From assembly GCA_041156125.1 (NCBI GenBank), contig JBEVTI010000013.1:74324-138323 (forward strand): a DNA stretch of 64,000 bases, in the 5' to 3' direction. Position numbers and translations under genes: made by a program. Position 1 is the first letter of the stretch; every line of letters starts with the position of its first letter. Of the stretch, positions 16,699 to 25,087 are shown in pieces. The notes below the pieces were generated by a model. That model was not told the origin of the DNA, searched no databases, and saw only the letters and a program-made list of their open reading frames with translations. Source of the stretch: Paraktedonobacter carboxidivorans. Its GTDB lineage: Bacteria; Chloroflexota; Ktedonobacteria; Ktedonobacterales; Ktedonobacteraceae.

Positions 16699-17709
16699 TT
16701 AACCGTTTTCGCTGGCGGCGGCGAAGTGGCGGAGCAGACTGGTCAGGGGTTCAAGTGTGACTTCAAACTGGACGAGCATCTGATCTGACTGTTGCATCAG
16801 ATCGAAGAGGAGGGCGCTGATCTCTTCTTTGTCTTCCGGGCCGACCGTGCGAAAATTGGGCAGGATATCGCCGAAGATGGCGCCAGCGCTATCCAGGAGA
16901 ATGGCGAAGGCGGTATCGAGCTCGTTCGGGCTACTGGAGGAGAGAGCTGCCTGGGAGAGTTGCTGACGGAACGAAGCGAGTTTGTGGTGCTGTTCCTGCC
17001 AGACAAGCAGGCGATCCATCAGCGTGCTGACGGAACGTTCCCAACTCTCACTATCGCTACTGACTAGCTCGGAGACGCTTTTGGCAAGCCTGGGGATGCC
17101 TGGAACCTCCATCTTCTTCGTAGGGTCTTGAATCTCAAGTAGTCGCGTCTCCTCTTCCTCGAAGGTGCGTAGCCAGACCTCTTCATTATCGAGGGTGTCC
17201 AGCAGGCATTCGATGACATCGCTCAGCAGATGACAGAGAGGGGCCATGCGATCCAGCGTGCGGTTGACAGTCTGGAGGTGCAGCCAGATTTGCTGATGCA
17301 GAAAGGTTTCCCGGCTTTTTTCTACAGGCTCATGCATTGTCCAGCTCTCCAGATCAGGCAACGCCTGGCGATAGAGGAAATCCACGCGGCTAAACAGGTG
17401 GCGCAGGCTAAAGCTGATCGCTTCCAGGTCATGGTCCCTGGCCTCTTTGATGAAATAGGTCCCAATCTGCTTGAGCATGATAGTCAGTTCGGCATCGGCA
17501 TAATTGTCGAGTTCAAACTGCAAGCGGTTCTGCTCCGCCAGCTCTGCGCTCTCGCCCCTCTCGCCCCTCTCACCTTCCTCGCTATCTTCCTCTAGCGGCT
17601 GTATTTTAGTGGGCATCTCTCGTTCGGGGGCCGTGGCCGCGATAGTAGCTGCCTGGCGCCATTGCTCTTTCTCACTTACCTGTTGCTCTTGCTGCTCGCT
17701 CGTTTCCAT
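16699..17709 (-). CDS. Hypothetical acidic helical protein
   Basis: About 336 residues from the ATG at 17709, preceded by GGAG at 5 bases; a longer in-frame start at 17760 lacks a site. The N-terminal 70 residues are low-complexity and acidic (EEDSEEGERGERGESAELAE). The rest is predicted helical, with repeated Leu/Glu patterns such as LTIMLKQIGTYFIKEARDHD and ISALLFDLMQQSDQMLVQFE, and no membrane segment or catalytic motif. It could be a cytoplasmic scaffold or regulator. Family unknown. It is divergent from the AlkZ-like gene. Confidence 0.6.
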   Translation of the reverse strand: METSEQQEQQVSEKEQWRQAATIAATAPEREMPTKIQPLEEDSEEGERGERGESAELAEQNRLQFELDNYADAELTIMLKQIGTYFIKEARDHDLEAISFSLRHLFSRVDFLYRQALPDLESWTMHEPVEKSRETFLHQQIWLHLQTVNRTLDRMAPLCHLLSDVIECLLDTLDNEEVWLRTFEEEETRLLEIQDPTKKMEVPGIPRLAKSVSELVSSDSESWERSVSTLMDRLLVWQEQHHKLASFRQQLSQAALSSSSPNELDTAFAILLDSAGAIFGDILPNFRTVGPEDKEEISALLFDLMQQSDQMLVQFEVTLEPLTSLLRHFAAASENG

Positions 17710-18108
17710 CACGTCTCCGCCGCTCATTTTATTAATGGGGTCCTGTCCATTCAAATGCACAATTCGCCACCCTCTCCAATATACCTCTTACTTTCTATTG
17801 TACCCGCGCTCCATAACGCTGCCAGGACTAACTATATATAGGCATTTTCCAGCAAGGCTTGAGCTTAGCTGGCATGTGAAAAGATAGGAGGCGTGTTACC
17901 TCGCTTTTATAGAGATGCATAAGAGCAATCATATGCAAGAGAATTGCCGCAATAAAGGATAAATTCTGTCCTCTTTCAAGCGTATAATAACTCTACAAGC
18001 GTTCTTCTTTGCACTGAATGCGAGCATATCTGGCCAGGAGCAAGTGGAGACACTTTTGAGAATGACTGACGAGACGATGCGCAACCTGAATATTGTAAAG
18101 GAGCAAAG
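17710..18108. other. Divergent promoter region
   Basis: About 400 AT-rich bases between divergent genes. They should hold the promoters of the acidic helical protein and the AlkZ-like glycosylase. No operator repeat or structured RNA is evident. Confidence 0.4.
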
Positions 18109-19194
18109 ATGATCAACCTGGATATCGCGCGGCGTAGACTTTACAACCAGCATATTGCCTCGACCCTCTTTGAGAAGCCTGTGGATATCGTATCCTGGCT
18201 GGGTGCTGTGCAGGCTCAGGATTATACTGGCGCGCTATGGGCGCTGGGTCTGAGGATGCGCCAGGCGACCGTCAAGGATATCGAGCAGGCGATTGCTGAT
18301 AAGAGCATTGTCCGTCTGTGGTTTATGCGCGGTACCCTGCACTTTGTGCCGGGCGCGGATCTGCGCTGGATGCTACAGATAATGGCCCCGCGTATGCGTA
18401 AACTGCTGGATCACGCGCTCAATTATCTGAAATTAGCCTTAGACGAGGACAGTCTCACGCGCAGCAACGAAGTGCTGGTGAGAACCCTGCAGGGTGGCAG
18501 GCAGTTGACGCGCGAGGAACTGGCCGTGGCTCTGGAGGAGGCTGGTATCTCGGCGCAGGGTTTGCAGCGCTCATTTCTCATCCAGCGCGCACAAACAGAT
18601 GGGCTGCTTTGTTATGCGGCCCCACGCGGCAAACAGGCGACCTTCGCGCTGCTCGATGAGTGGGTACCCTCAACCAGACTCCTGACGCGTGACGAAGCCC
18701 TGGCGGAATTTGCCCGGCGCTACTTTGTCAGCCACGGACCCGCGACCCTGCAAGATTTTGTCTGGTGGTCCGGGCTGACGACTAGCGAGGCGAAAACGGG
18801 CCTGGAAATGGTCAAATCTGTCCTGCTCTGCGAGCGCATTGACGAGCAAATGTATTGGTTTGCGCCAGTCTCGCTGCCCGCGCCAGGAGACGGGGTGAGC
18901 GCTTATCTGTTGCCGAATTACGACGAATATATGGTTGGCTATACGGATCGTAGCGCCATTTTTGACGGGGCATACACTGAGCAGCTTGACTCGCGGGCAC
19001 GCGGGGGTATTCTCGCTAATACCATTGTGGTCAATGGCCAGATTGTTGGTACCTGGACGCGTGTACTCAGAAAAAACTCGCTCACTATTGAACCCCATCT
19101 CGTGCTTCCTTTGCAACAGGCCGAAAGCCAGGCTGTCGCCGAGGCCGCGCAACGCTATGGTGCCTTTCTCGATCAATCCGTAAGTATCTCTTGA
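18109..19194 (+). CDS. AlkZ-like winged-helix DNA glycosylase
   Basis: A 361-residue member of the HTH_42/AlkZ-like family. It has the catalytic QxQ motif at Q35-A-Q37 within GAVQAQDYTGALWALGLRM, the WFMRGTLHFVPGADLRWML segment and the C-terminal YLLPNYDEYMVGYTDRSA. AlkZ-family enzymes unhook DNA interstrand crosslinks or bulky alkyl adducts, and many lie near biosynthetic clusters as self-resistance genes. Here the gene is convergent with, and overlaps by 22 bases, the last gene of a polyketide-like operon, so a self-protection role is plausible but unproven. AAGGAG lies 6 bases before the ATG. Confidence 0.85.
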   Translation: MINLDIARRRLYNQHIASTLFEKPVDIVSWLGAVQAQDYTGALWALGLRMRQATVKDIEQAIADKSIVRLWFMRGTLHFVPGADLRWMLQIMAPRMRKLLDHALNYLKLALDEDSLTRSNEVLVRTLQGGRQLTREELAVALEEAGISAQGLQRSFLIQRAQTDGLLCYAAPRGKQATFALLDEWVPSTRLLTRDEALAEFARRYFVSHGPATLQDFVWWSGLTTSEAKTGLEMVKSVLLCERIDEQMYWFAPVSLPAPGDGVSAYLLPNYDEYMVGYTDRSAIFDGAYTEQLDSRARGGILANTIVVNGQIVGTWTRVLRKNSLTIEPHLVLPLQQAESQAVAEAAQRYGAFLDQSVSIS

Positions 19195-20732
19195 CTGAGA
19201 TAGCTTTTGAGGCTCTGTTCGCAGGCCCGGCTGGCGGACTGTGTGGGGGGGAAGGCCGCGTAGATATAGCGATCAGGACGCACCAGAACAAAGAGATCCT
19301 CGTGTACACCTAAAGCGGCGCGTACTTCGTGGTCGCCGACCAGCATGCGCGGCGCGAGATCTCGCCAGATAGGCCGTTCTTCAATGCCAGCAAACGGCTG
19401 CTCTGCAGCGCTGTTGAGGCGCAGGAGGACAAAACCTGAGCCAAGCAGATCGTCAAGCAGATGAGGTGGACAGTTGGGAAGACTGATTTCAGGTTGAGGT
19501 AACATGAGTCCGGCCAGAGCGCGATTAGCCCGGCTACCACCGCGCATGAAAAACCCTTGTTTGTAGCGCGGTGCTGGTTTGATCGCTGCCTGGCTCAGGT
19601 AGTTGCGGGTCGCGGGTGTGGCATTGACCAGACCAAAGAGGGCGTCGCGGACGATGGCGATAGGTTGCGCGGTAGGCATAATTATGGAGCCCAGGAAGCG
19701 GGAGAAATAGAGCATCTGGCGGGTATGCGCCAGGCGTTCCTGGGTGTAAGTGGCGAGCAGGGTCTGAGCGGCCAGCTTGCGCGTGACCAGGTGTAGTTTC
19801 CAGGCCAGATTATGGGCATCGCGCAGTCCACAGTTCATACCCTGACCCCCAAAGGGTGGCATCAGGTGAGCTGCATCACCCAGCAGGAAGACGCGCCCGG
19901 CCTGGAAAGTGCTGGCTGTGGCCGCGTGAAAGGTATACACAACCGCGCGCGTGATCTGTGGCCGCGTGGTCCCGCCAGCCTGGCTAATCAGTGCCTGCAT
20001 CCTCTCTGGACGTTTCAGCATCTCTTCCGTCTCGCCGGGCAGAAGCATAAATTCCCAGCGCCGTCGCCGTCCAGGCGAGGGCACCGTTACCGCTGGTCGG
20101 CCTGGATTACAGAAGAAGCGAATGGCAGTCGAGGGATCGGGATCAGCCATAGAATCGATCACCAGCCAGCGTTGCGTATAGGTCTCGCCGCGCATAGAGA
20201 GCTGGAGCGAGCGGCGTACCATGCTCTTAGCACCATCGCAGGCCAGCAGATAAGCACAGGCCAGTTGACGCACCTTGCCGTCAGATCCACGTATCGAGAC
20301 AAGCACATTTTCCGTCTCCTGGACAAAGCTCTGTAGAGTTTGGCCAAATTCGAGCGTGATGGCAGGAAAGCGTTTTAGCCCTTCCAGCAATGTGGCCTCG
20401 AAGGCTGGCTGATGAAAGGTGGAAATCAAGGGAAAGCCATTGGGTTGCCTGGCGGGCGCAACCTTGCTCAGCAGGCGTTTGCCTGAAAGATAATGGGCTT
20501 CCAGATTATAGAGTAATTGCGTCCGTACTTCCTCTGCCAGTCCCAACGCCTGGCAGACGCGCAGCCCCTCGTCATCGAGCGAAATTGCCCTGGCTTCCGC
20601 GCATAGTTCGGCGTTGCTTTCGATAATCAGCGCGTCAAGACCATAGATGCCCAGCAGGTTGCCCAGCGCCAGCCCGGTTGGACCGGCGCCCACGATAATA
20701 ACCGCAAAATACTCTCGTGCTGCCTGCATCAT
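19173..20732 (-). CDS. FAD-dependent aromatic monooxygenase (MhpA/PHBH type)
   Basis: A 519-residue flavoprotein hydroxylase. It has the dinucleotide-binding VGAGPTGLALGNLLGIYG near the N-terminus, the DG motif YLLACDGAKSMVRRSL and the GD motif RVFLLGDAAHLMPPFGGQGM, followed by NLAWKL. A C-terminal thioredoxin-like extension is as found in phenol/3-hydroxyphenylpropionate hydroxylases and polyketide hydroxylases. It uses NAD(P)H and O2 to hydroxylate aromatic rings. Its ATG overlaps the KS-beta stop codon (ATGA), making it the last gene of a four-gene operon; it is therefore likely a tailoring hydroxylase for the product of that operon. Confidence 0.88.
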   Translation of the reverse strand: MMQAAREYFAVIIVGAGPTGLALGNLLGIYGLDALIIESNAELCAEARAISLDDEGLRVCQALGLAEEVRTQLLYNLEAHYLSGKRLLSKVAPARQPNGFPLISTFHQPAFEATLLEGLKRFPAITLEFGQTLQSFVQETENVLVSIRGSDGKVRQLACAYLLACDGAKSMVRRSLQLSMRGETYTQRWLVIDSMADPDPSTAIRFFCNPGRPAVTVPSPGRRRRWEFMLLPGETEEMLKRPERMQALISQAGGTTRPQITRAVVYTFHAATASTFQAGRVFLLGDAAHLMPPFGGQGMNCGLRDAHNLAWKLHLVTRKLAAQTLLATYTQERLAHTRQMLYFSRFLGSIIMPTAQPIAIVRDALFGLVNATPATRNYLSQAAIKPAPRYKQGFFMRGGSRANRALAGLMLPQPEISLPNCPPHLLDDLLGSGFVLLRLNSAAEQPFAGIEERPIWRDLAPRMLVGDHEVRAALGVHEDLFVLVRPDRYIYAAFPPTQSASRACEQSLKSYLSQEILTD

Positions 20733-22000
20733 ATCCCCCCCACATCTCCCAGCGCGCGCATAGCCAGCACAATATTTGAGCCGCTAAGGCTGCGCGCGCT
20801 GACCAGGGCAGTGCTACCGACAAAGGGTTGCGCCTGTTCGCGCACAAGTTTGAGCCTGAGCAGTGGATCGGGTTGTGTCGAGTTTATCGTTGGTGGAATA
20901 CGTTGTTCGCGCAGGGCCAGCAGGGTAATGATAGCATCAAGGGCTCCAGCGGCGGCATAGCTGTGCCCAAGCATTGAGCGAGGCACACTGGTGGGCAGGC
21001 TGGCTACGCGTTCGCCAAAGACCTCATAGAGCGCGGCTGCTTCGGCAAGGTCAGCCATAGGTTCCGCGCGTCCATCCAGGTTAAAATAATCAATCTCATC
21101 TGGCTGGAGTTGCGCATCCTGGAGGGCCAGCTTGATCGCGCGAGCGTAATATGTCCCGGAGGCCGAAGGAGGCAGAGGGGTGCGCGCATCGCTGGTCTGG
21201 CCAGAGCCTAGAATTTCACCGTAAATCGGAGCCTGACGCCGGCGGGCATGCTGGTATTCCTCCAGTACACAGATGCCCGCGCCCTCGGCTAGCAGCATAC
21301 CGCTGGCGCGTTGATCGAAGGGCCGATAGGCGCAGGCATCGTGGCCGGGCGCGCTCAGTCCACTATGGCCGAAAAGCGTCAGAAAGAGTGGATGCAGCAG
21401 AGCCTCGGTGCCACCCGCGAAGATGATATCCGCGGCCCCGCGCCGAATGGCATTAGCGCCCATGGTCAGCGCCTCCAACCCGCTAGCAGTATCGCTGACT
21501 GGCGCTTTGTTAAAACCTCGCAGGCCGTAGTTCAGCGAGATCTGACCGGCATTAGCGATTTGCAGCCAGGCAATAGCGGTATAAGCGCTCATCCCGCGTG
21601 GACCCTGGGTATAGAATTTTTTGATCTGTTCGACGACAAATTCAATGCCACCCAGAGTGTTAGCGATGACTACACCCACACGTCGTAGATCTTCCTGGGA
21701 GAAGTCGAGTCGCGCGTCCTGGCGAGCCTCCTCGGAGGCCACACTGGCAAAATGCGTTACACGGTCAGTGCGCTGAATAAACTTACGTTCCAGATTAAGG
21801 ATGCCATTGGCTGCTGCCCGGAAATCGGCGACCTCGCCTGCGACCTCAATAGGTAGACCAGCAGTGGAGAAGCGCTGAATGGGTTTGATACCGGAGACGC
21901 CGTTCAGGCAAGCCTGCCAGAAGGCAGCGCGCCCAATCCCGTTAGGCGCGATTACTCCGATGCCAGTTACAACAACCCGGCGCTCGCCGGAGCCTGTCAT
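20729..22000 (-). CDS. KS-beta / chain-length-factor-like ketosynthase
   Basis: A thiolase-fold ketosynthase of 423 residues that lacks the catalytic set. The usual TACxSG cysteine motif reads SDTASGLEAL, so Cys is replaced. The first His motif (NxHG) reads NLDGRAEP, and the Lys of STKS is Arg (PRSMLGHS); only the second His remains. This is the expected pattern of a KS-beta (chain length factor) that pairs with an active KS-alpha. Its start codon overlaps the stop codon of the KS-alpha gene (ATGA), and its own stop overlaps the monooxygenase start. The heterodimer would build a poly-beta-ketone or unsaturated chain on an ACP encoded elsewhere. Confidence 0.85.
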   Translation of the reverse strand: MTGSGERRVVVTGIGVIAPNGIGRAAFWQACLNGVSGIKPIQRFSTAGLPIEVAGEVADFRAAANGILNLERKFIQRTDRVTHFASVASEEARQDARLDFSQEDLRRVGVVIANTLGGIEFVVEQIKKFYTQGPRGMSAYTAIAWLQIANAGQISLNYGLRGFNKAPVSDTASGLEALTMGANAIRRGAADIIFAGGTEALLHPLFLTLFGHSGLSAPGHDACAYRPFDQRASGMLLAEGAGICVLEEYQHARRRQAPIYGEILGSGQTSDARTPLPPSASGTYYARAIKLALQDAQLQPDEIDYFNLDGRAEPMADLAEAAALYEVFGERVASLPTSVPRSMLGHSYAAAGALDAIITLLALREQRIPPTINSTQPDPLLRLKLVREQAQPFVGSTALVSARSLSGSNIVLAMRALGDVGGI

Positions 22001-23283
22001 ATCTCACTCGCTCTCTCCTGGCTGGGCAGGAATTCTGGTCGGGCCAGAACTAGCGCGGTATTCACGCCTCCAAAGCCACTGGAATGGGTTAACGCGACCT
22101 GAAAACTGGCCGGGCGCGCGACGTTAGGCACGTAATCAAGGTCGCACAGCGGGTCAGGTTCTTCCTGATTGATCGTCGGAGGCAAAACCTGATGATGGAG
22201 CGCCAGCGCGGTCACAATGGCCTCAATCGCGCTCGCTGCCCCCTGTGTATGCCCGATCATCGATTTAGTCGAACTGATTGGGATGCGGTAAGCATAGTCG
22301 CCAAAGACCCCTTTGTAGGCCGCGGTCTCAACGACCTCATTAGTGGGTGTAGAACTGCCATGGGAATTGATATAGCCCAGTTGCTGTGGACTGATTTGCG
22401 CCCCGTCCATAGCCTGGCGCAGCAGGTCTTGCAATGGACCACCATCGGCGGGCAGGGCGGTCATATGGTGGGCGTTATTATTGGTAACGAAAGCCAGCAA
22501 TTCAGCATAAATTGTAGCTCCGCGTTCGAGAGCTGCCTCGCGCTCTTCGAGCAGAAGTACCCCAGCGCCCTCGCTCATCACAAAGCCATCGCGCCTGCCA
22601 TCATAGGGGCGCGAGGCTCGCTCAGGCTCCTCATTCTTGCTGCTCAGGGCGCGCATAATTGAAAAGACGTTAATGCTGCTCGGATTGATAGAGGAATCGC
22701 AGCCGCCAGCCAGCATGTAGCGCGTGCGTCCCTCCTGGATTTGCCAGAAAGCCTGCCCAATTGCATCAGCGCCCGCCGAGCAGCCGGTGGCGATCACCGT
22801 GCTGGGACCGTGCAATTGATGATGCGCGGCGATAGCGCTGGCCGGCATCGAAGAGAAGAGCAGGGTGAACAATTGTGCCCCACCAGCGGGATAGCTCGGC
22901 GGGTGCGCGCCATCATCAGTAAAGAGTCGCCATAGGCGTTCGCCCTCCTCGACTGGCCCCATTGCTGTGCCAATCGCCACGCCGCAGTTCTCATGGTCTA
23001 GCTTGTCTCCCAGACCGCTATCGCGCAGGGCCAGGTTAGCGGCAGCCAGGACAAACTGCGTGCCGCGATCGAGCAGCTTTATTTCTTCAGCGCTCAGCCC
23101 GAATTCTTGCGCCGGGAACGCATCAACTTCGCCAGCGATACGCACAGGAAGAAAGTCGGCATTGAAGCGTGTAATCCGGCGAATGCCAGAGCGTCCGTCC
23201 ACGCAGGCTTGCCAGAACTCTTCCCTCCCATTGCCATTCGGGGCAATGATTCCCAGACCAGTGATAACTACCCGGCGGTGCAT
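21997..23283 (-). CDS. KS-alpha beta-ketoacyl-ACP synthase (FabF-like)
   Basis: A 428-residue condensing enzyme with a complete catalytic triad: nucleophile Cys in STVIATGCSAGADAI, His in YINSHGSSTPTNE, and Lys/His in ISSTKSMIGHTQGAASAIEA. It catalyses decarboxylative Claisen condensation of malonyl-ACP. Immediately adjacent, overlapping KS-beta suggests a type II polyketide-like ketosynthase rather than housekeeping FabF. AAGGAG lies 7 bases before the ATG, and the preceding gene (alpha/beta-hydrolase fold) ends 11 bases upstream, so all four genes form one operon. Confidence 0.9.
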   Translation of the reverse strand: MHRRVVITGLGIIAPNGNGREEFWQACVDGRSGIRRITRFNADFLPVRIAGEVDAFPAQEFGLSAEEIKLLDRGTQFVLAAANLALRDSGLGDKLDHENCGVAIGTAMGPVEEGERLWRLFTDDGAHPPSYPAGGAQLFTLLFSSMPASAIAAHHQLHGPSTVIATGCSAGADAIGQAFWQIQEGRTRYMLAGGCDSSINPSSINVFSIMRALSSKNEEPERASRPYDGRRDGFVMSEGAGVLLLEEREAALERGATIYAELLAFVTNNNAHHMTALPADGGPLQDLLRQAMDGAQISPQQLGYINSHGSSTPTNEVVETAAYKGVFGDYAYRIPISSTKSMIGHTQGAASAIEAIVTALALHHQVLPPTINQEEPDPLCDLDYVPNVARPASFQVALTHSSGFGGVNTALVLARPEFLPSQERASEI

Positions 23284-23294
23284 AGAGATACTCC

Positions 23295-24194
23295 TTATTG
23301 CTCTAGAAAACCCTGCATAATCTGGTTCACACGCGCCGCCTCAGAATACATAAAAAAACGTTCCCCGCCTGGAATCACGTGGTAGCCCGCGCAATGAGGC
23401 AGATGTTCCGCGAGCCAGTGAGTTTTGTCTTCGGGCGCGAGTAGATCATCAAAGCGATTAATGAGCAGGATTGGCATGGTCAGCCCGGCAAGCCTTTTGC
23501 GGATTGTGAAGTTGTGGATGATCGGCAGAACCGAAAATTTGTAGACTGCAGGCCAGGCGTTGATTTTCTCAAATTGACTCTCAATGCAAGCGCGCGCGAG
23601 CAACTGCAATTGCTCGTCCTCCGCGCCTCTCTCCGGGTGCAACTGACGGGAGACGATATAATTGACCACAATGCGCCGCACAAAGGCCGCGGGCAGAATC
23701 CGTTCTACTGGCAGGCGCAGGTAGAGCTCATGCAGCAGCCAGATCCAGGGATGGGGTTTAATCTGGTAGTCCGCGGCCTGGGCAATAATGGTCAGGCTCC
23801 GACAGCGCTGGGGATAGCGCAGGGCAAATTCTAGCAGCACCATCGCGCCATCGCCATGCGCCACAAAGTCCGCGCTAGTAATCTCCAGGTGATTAAGCAG
23901 ATCGCGCAATTCCTCAACCCGTTGCTCCATGCGCGTAAAATGCACCCGCGTCTCGTGGCGGCGGTAGAGGATCACACGCCGTCGCTGACTAAAGAAGTAC
24001 ACCTGGCGGGCATAGACAAACTCCAAATGCTCCAGGATTGGTACAAAGACCAGCGGCTCTCCCTGGCCTGTATCGATCAGTGGAAACTCATCATCGCCAA
24101 CCATCTGGCGACTAAACAGCGCCTCCAGATAGGCCACATCCCCCTGAAACACGTCTACATCGATGTAGGCGTCTGACGCATAAGTGCTTGTCAT
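23295..24194 (-). CDS. Alpha/beta-hydrolase-fold protein lacking the nucleophile
   Basis: A 299-residue protein with the alpha/beta-hydrolase layout: GEPLVFVPILEHLEFVYARQ (oxyanion region), a nucleophile-elbow position reading VAHGDGAMVLLEFALRYPQR, a late acidic segment MPILLINRFDDLLAP and a final GGERFFMYSEAARV where GHxxxxE is expected. The elbow has Gly-Asp in place of Ser, and the catalytic His is replaced, so hydrolase activity is doubtful; an Asp-based or non-hydrolytic (cyclase- or chaperone-like) role is possible. It is the first gene of the KS operon. Its ATG has only a weak purine stretch upstream. Confidence 0.75.
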   Translation of the reverse strand: MTSTYASDAYIDVDVFQGDVAYLEALFSRQMVGDDEFPLIDTGQGEPLVFVPILEHLEFVYARQVYFFSQRRRVILYRRHETRVHFTRMEQRVEELRDLLNHLEITSADFVAHGDGAMVLLEFALRYPQRCRSLTIIAQAADYQIKPHPWIWLLHELYLRLPVERILPAAFVRRIVVNYIVSRQLHPERGAEDEQLQLLARACIESQFEKINAWPAVYKFSVLPIIHNFTIRKRLAGLTMPILLINRFDDLLAPEDKTHWLAEHLPHCAGYHVIPGGERFFMYSEAARVNQIMQGFLEQ

Positions 24195-24577
24195 GATCTA
24201 GTTTTTCCCCCGGGCTAAGAGAGGCGTTGGCAGCGCTCTAGCTCCGATTATAGGCATCGGCGAATCTTGCCTTTGCACAAGAACTATACCCTATTTCCTG
24301 TTACGTTTCCATCCTTATTTGCTATTACGTTTCTATACTTCAGGTTTTTACTGAAAAAAACCTATAAATCTCATGAATGGCATTCAGCCAATCACTTTTC
24401 CCACGCGCCATGTTTCTTTTGCGCTTCTTTTCTATGCGTTTTATACAAACTCTGGCGCTTTCTGCTACAATACCAGCCAGGTAGAAAGCAGGCCAGTTTG
24501 GGCACGCTTTACTGGCTGGTTCTGAGCCGAAACTGAGCCAGCGCTGCTCTTTGAGAAGAAATGCCAGGAGAAGATTT
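24195..24577. other. Divergent promoter region
   Basis: About 380 AT-rich bases between the KS operon and a divergent gene. An extended -10 (TGCTACAAT, 24463-24471) on the + strand probably serves the SnoaL-like gene. The opposite promoter, for the operon, is not clear. Confidence 0.45.
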
Positions 24578-25018
24578 ATGGAGCAAGAAGGTATACCAGA
24601 GTCATTGCGGGTGGCTCGCGCCTGGGTTGCCGCGTTTAACGCCCACGATGTAGCGGCCATCGTGGCCCTCTACGCGCCCGCTGCAAAACTGAACGACTCG
24701 GGCATGAAGCGCGAGCGACACGGACAGCGGGAGATCGAGCAATGGTTTACCGTCCGTTTCAGCAAAATACGTGGCATCGCTTATGCTCCTGATAGCGAAC
24801 TGGTTGATAACGAAAAGGTCGCGATTACCTGGACCGTAAGCGGGTACACGCCAAGTCTGCTGGGTCAGAGTTGGCTGGCGCGTCCTTTCTCTGTTGACGG
24901 CATCAGCTTCTTTACCATCCACCATAGTCAAATTATCAGCCAGCGCGGCTATTATGATCACCTCGCGGCTGTAGAACGTGCTATGCCCTTTTTACGGCTG
25001 TTGCCAAGCAGAATGTAA
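24578..25018 (+). CDS. SnoaL/NTF2-like protein
   Basis: A small (146-residue) protein with the NTF2/SnoaL cone fold pattern: ARAWVAAFNAHDVAAIVALY at the N-terminus, then REIEQWFTVRFSKIRG and a beta-rich C-terminal half ending FFTIHHSQIISQRGYYDH. The family includes polyketide cyclases, ketosteroid isomerases and ligand-binding domains. It is divergent from the KS operon and might be a cyclase for it, though many SnoaL-like proteins are unrelated to polyketides. I chose the ATG with AGGAGA 7 bases upstream over an in-frame TTG at 24551. Confidence 0.75.
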   Translation: MEQEGIPESLRVARAWVAAFNAHDVAAIVALYAPAAKLNDSGMKRERHGQREIEQWFTVRFSKIRGIAYAPDSELVDNEKVAITWTVSGYTPSLLGQSWLARPFSVDGISFFTIHHSQIISQRGYYDHLAAVERAMPFLRLLPSRM

Positions 25019-25025
25019 AGATGAG

Positions 25026-25087
25026 CTAAGTATGAGCTAAGAATGTCAGAGAGCCAGCGCTTTCTGACATTCTTAGCTCATACTTAG
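25026..25087. terminator. 62-base palindrome at convergent gene ends
   Basis: Arms of 29 bases (25026-25054 and 25059-25087, one G-T wobble) include the stop codon of the minus-strand SIS gene and start 8 bases after the + strand stop. It is likely a bidirectional terminator. The left arm also repeats GAGCTAAG twice. Confidence 0.85.
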
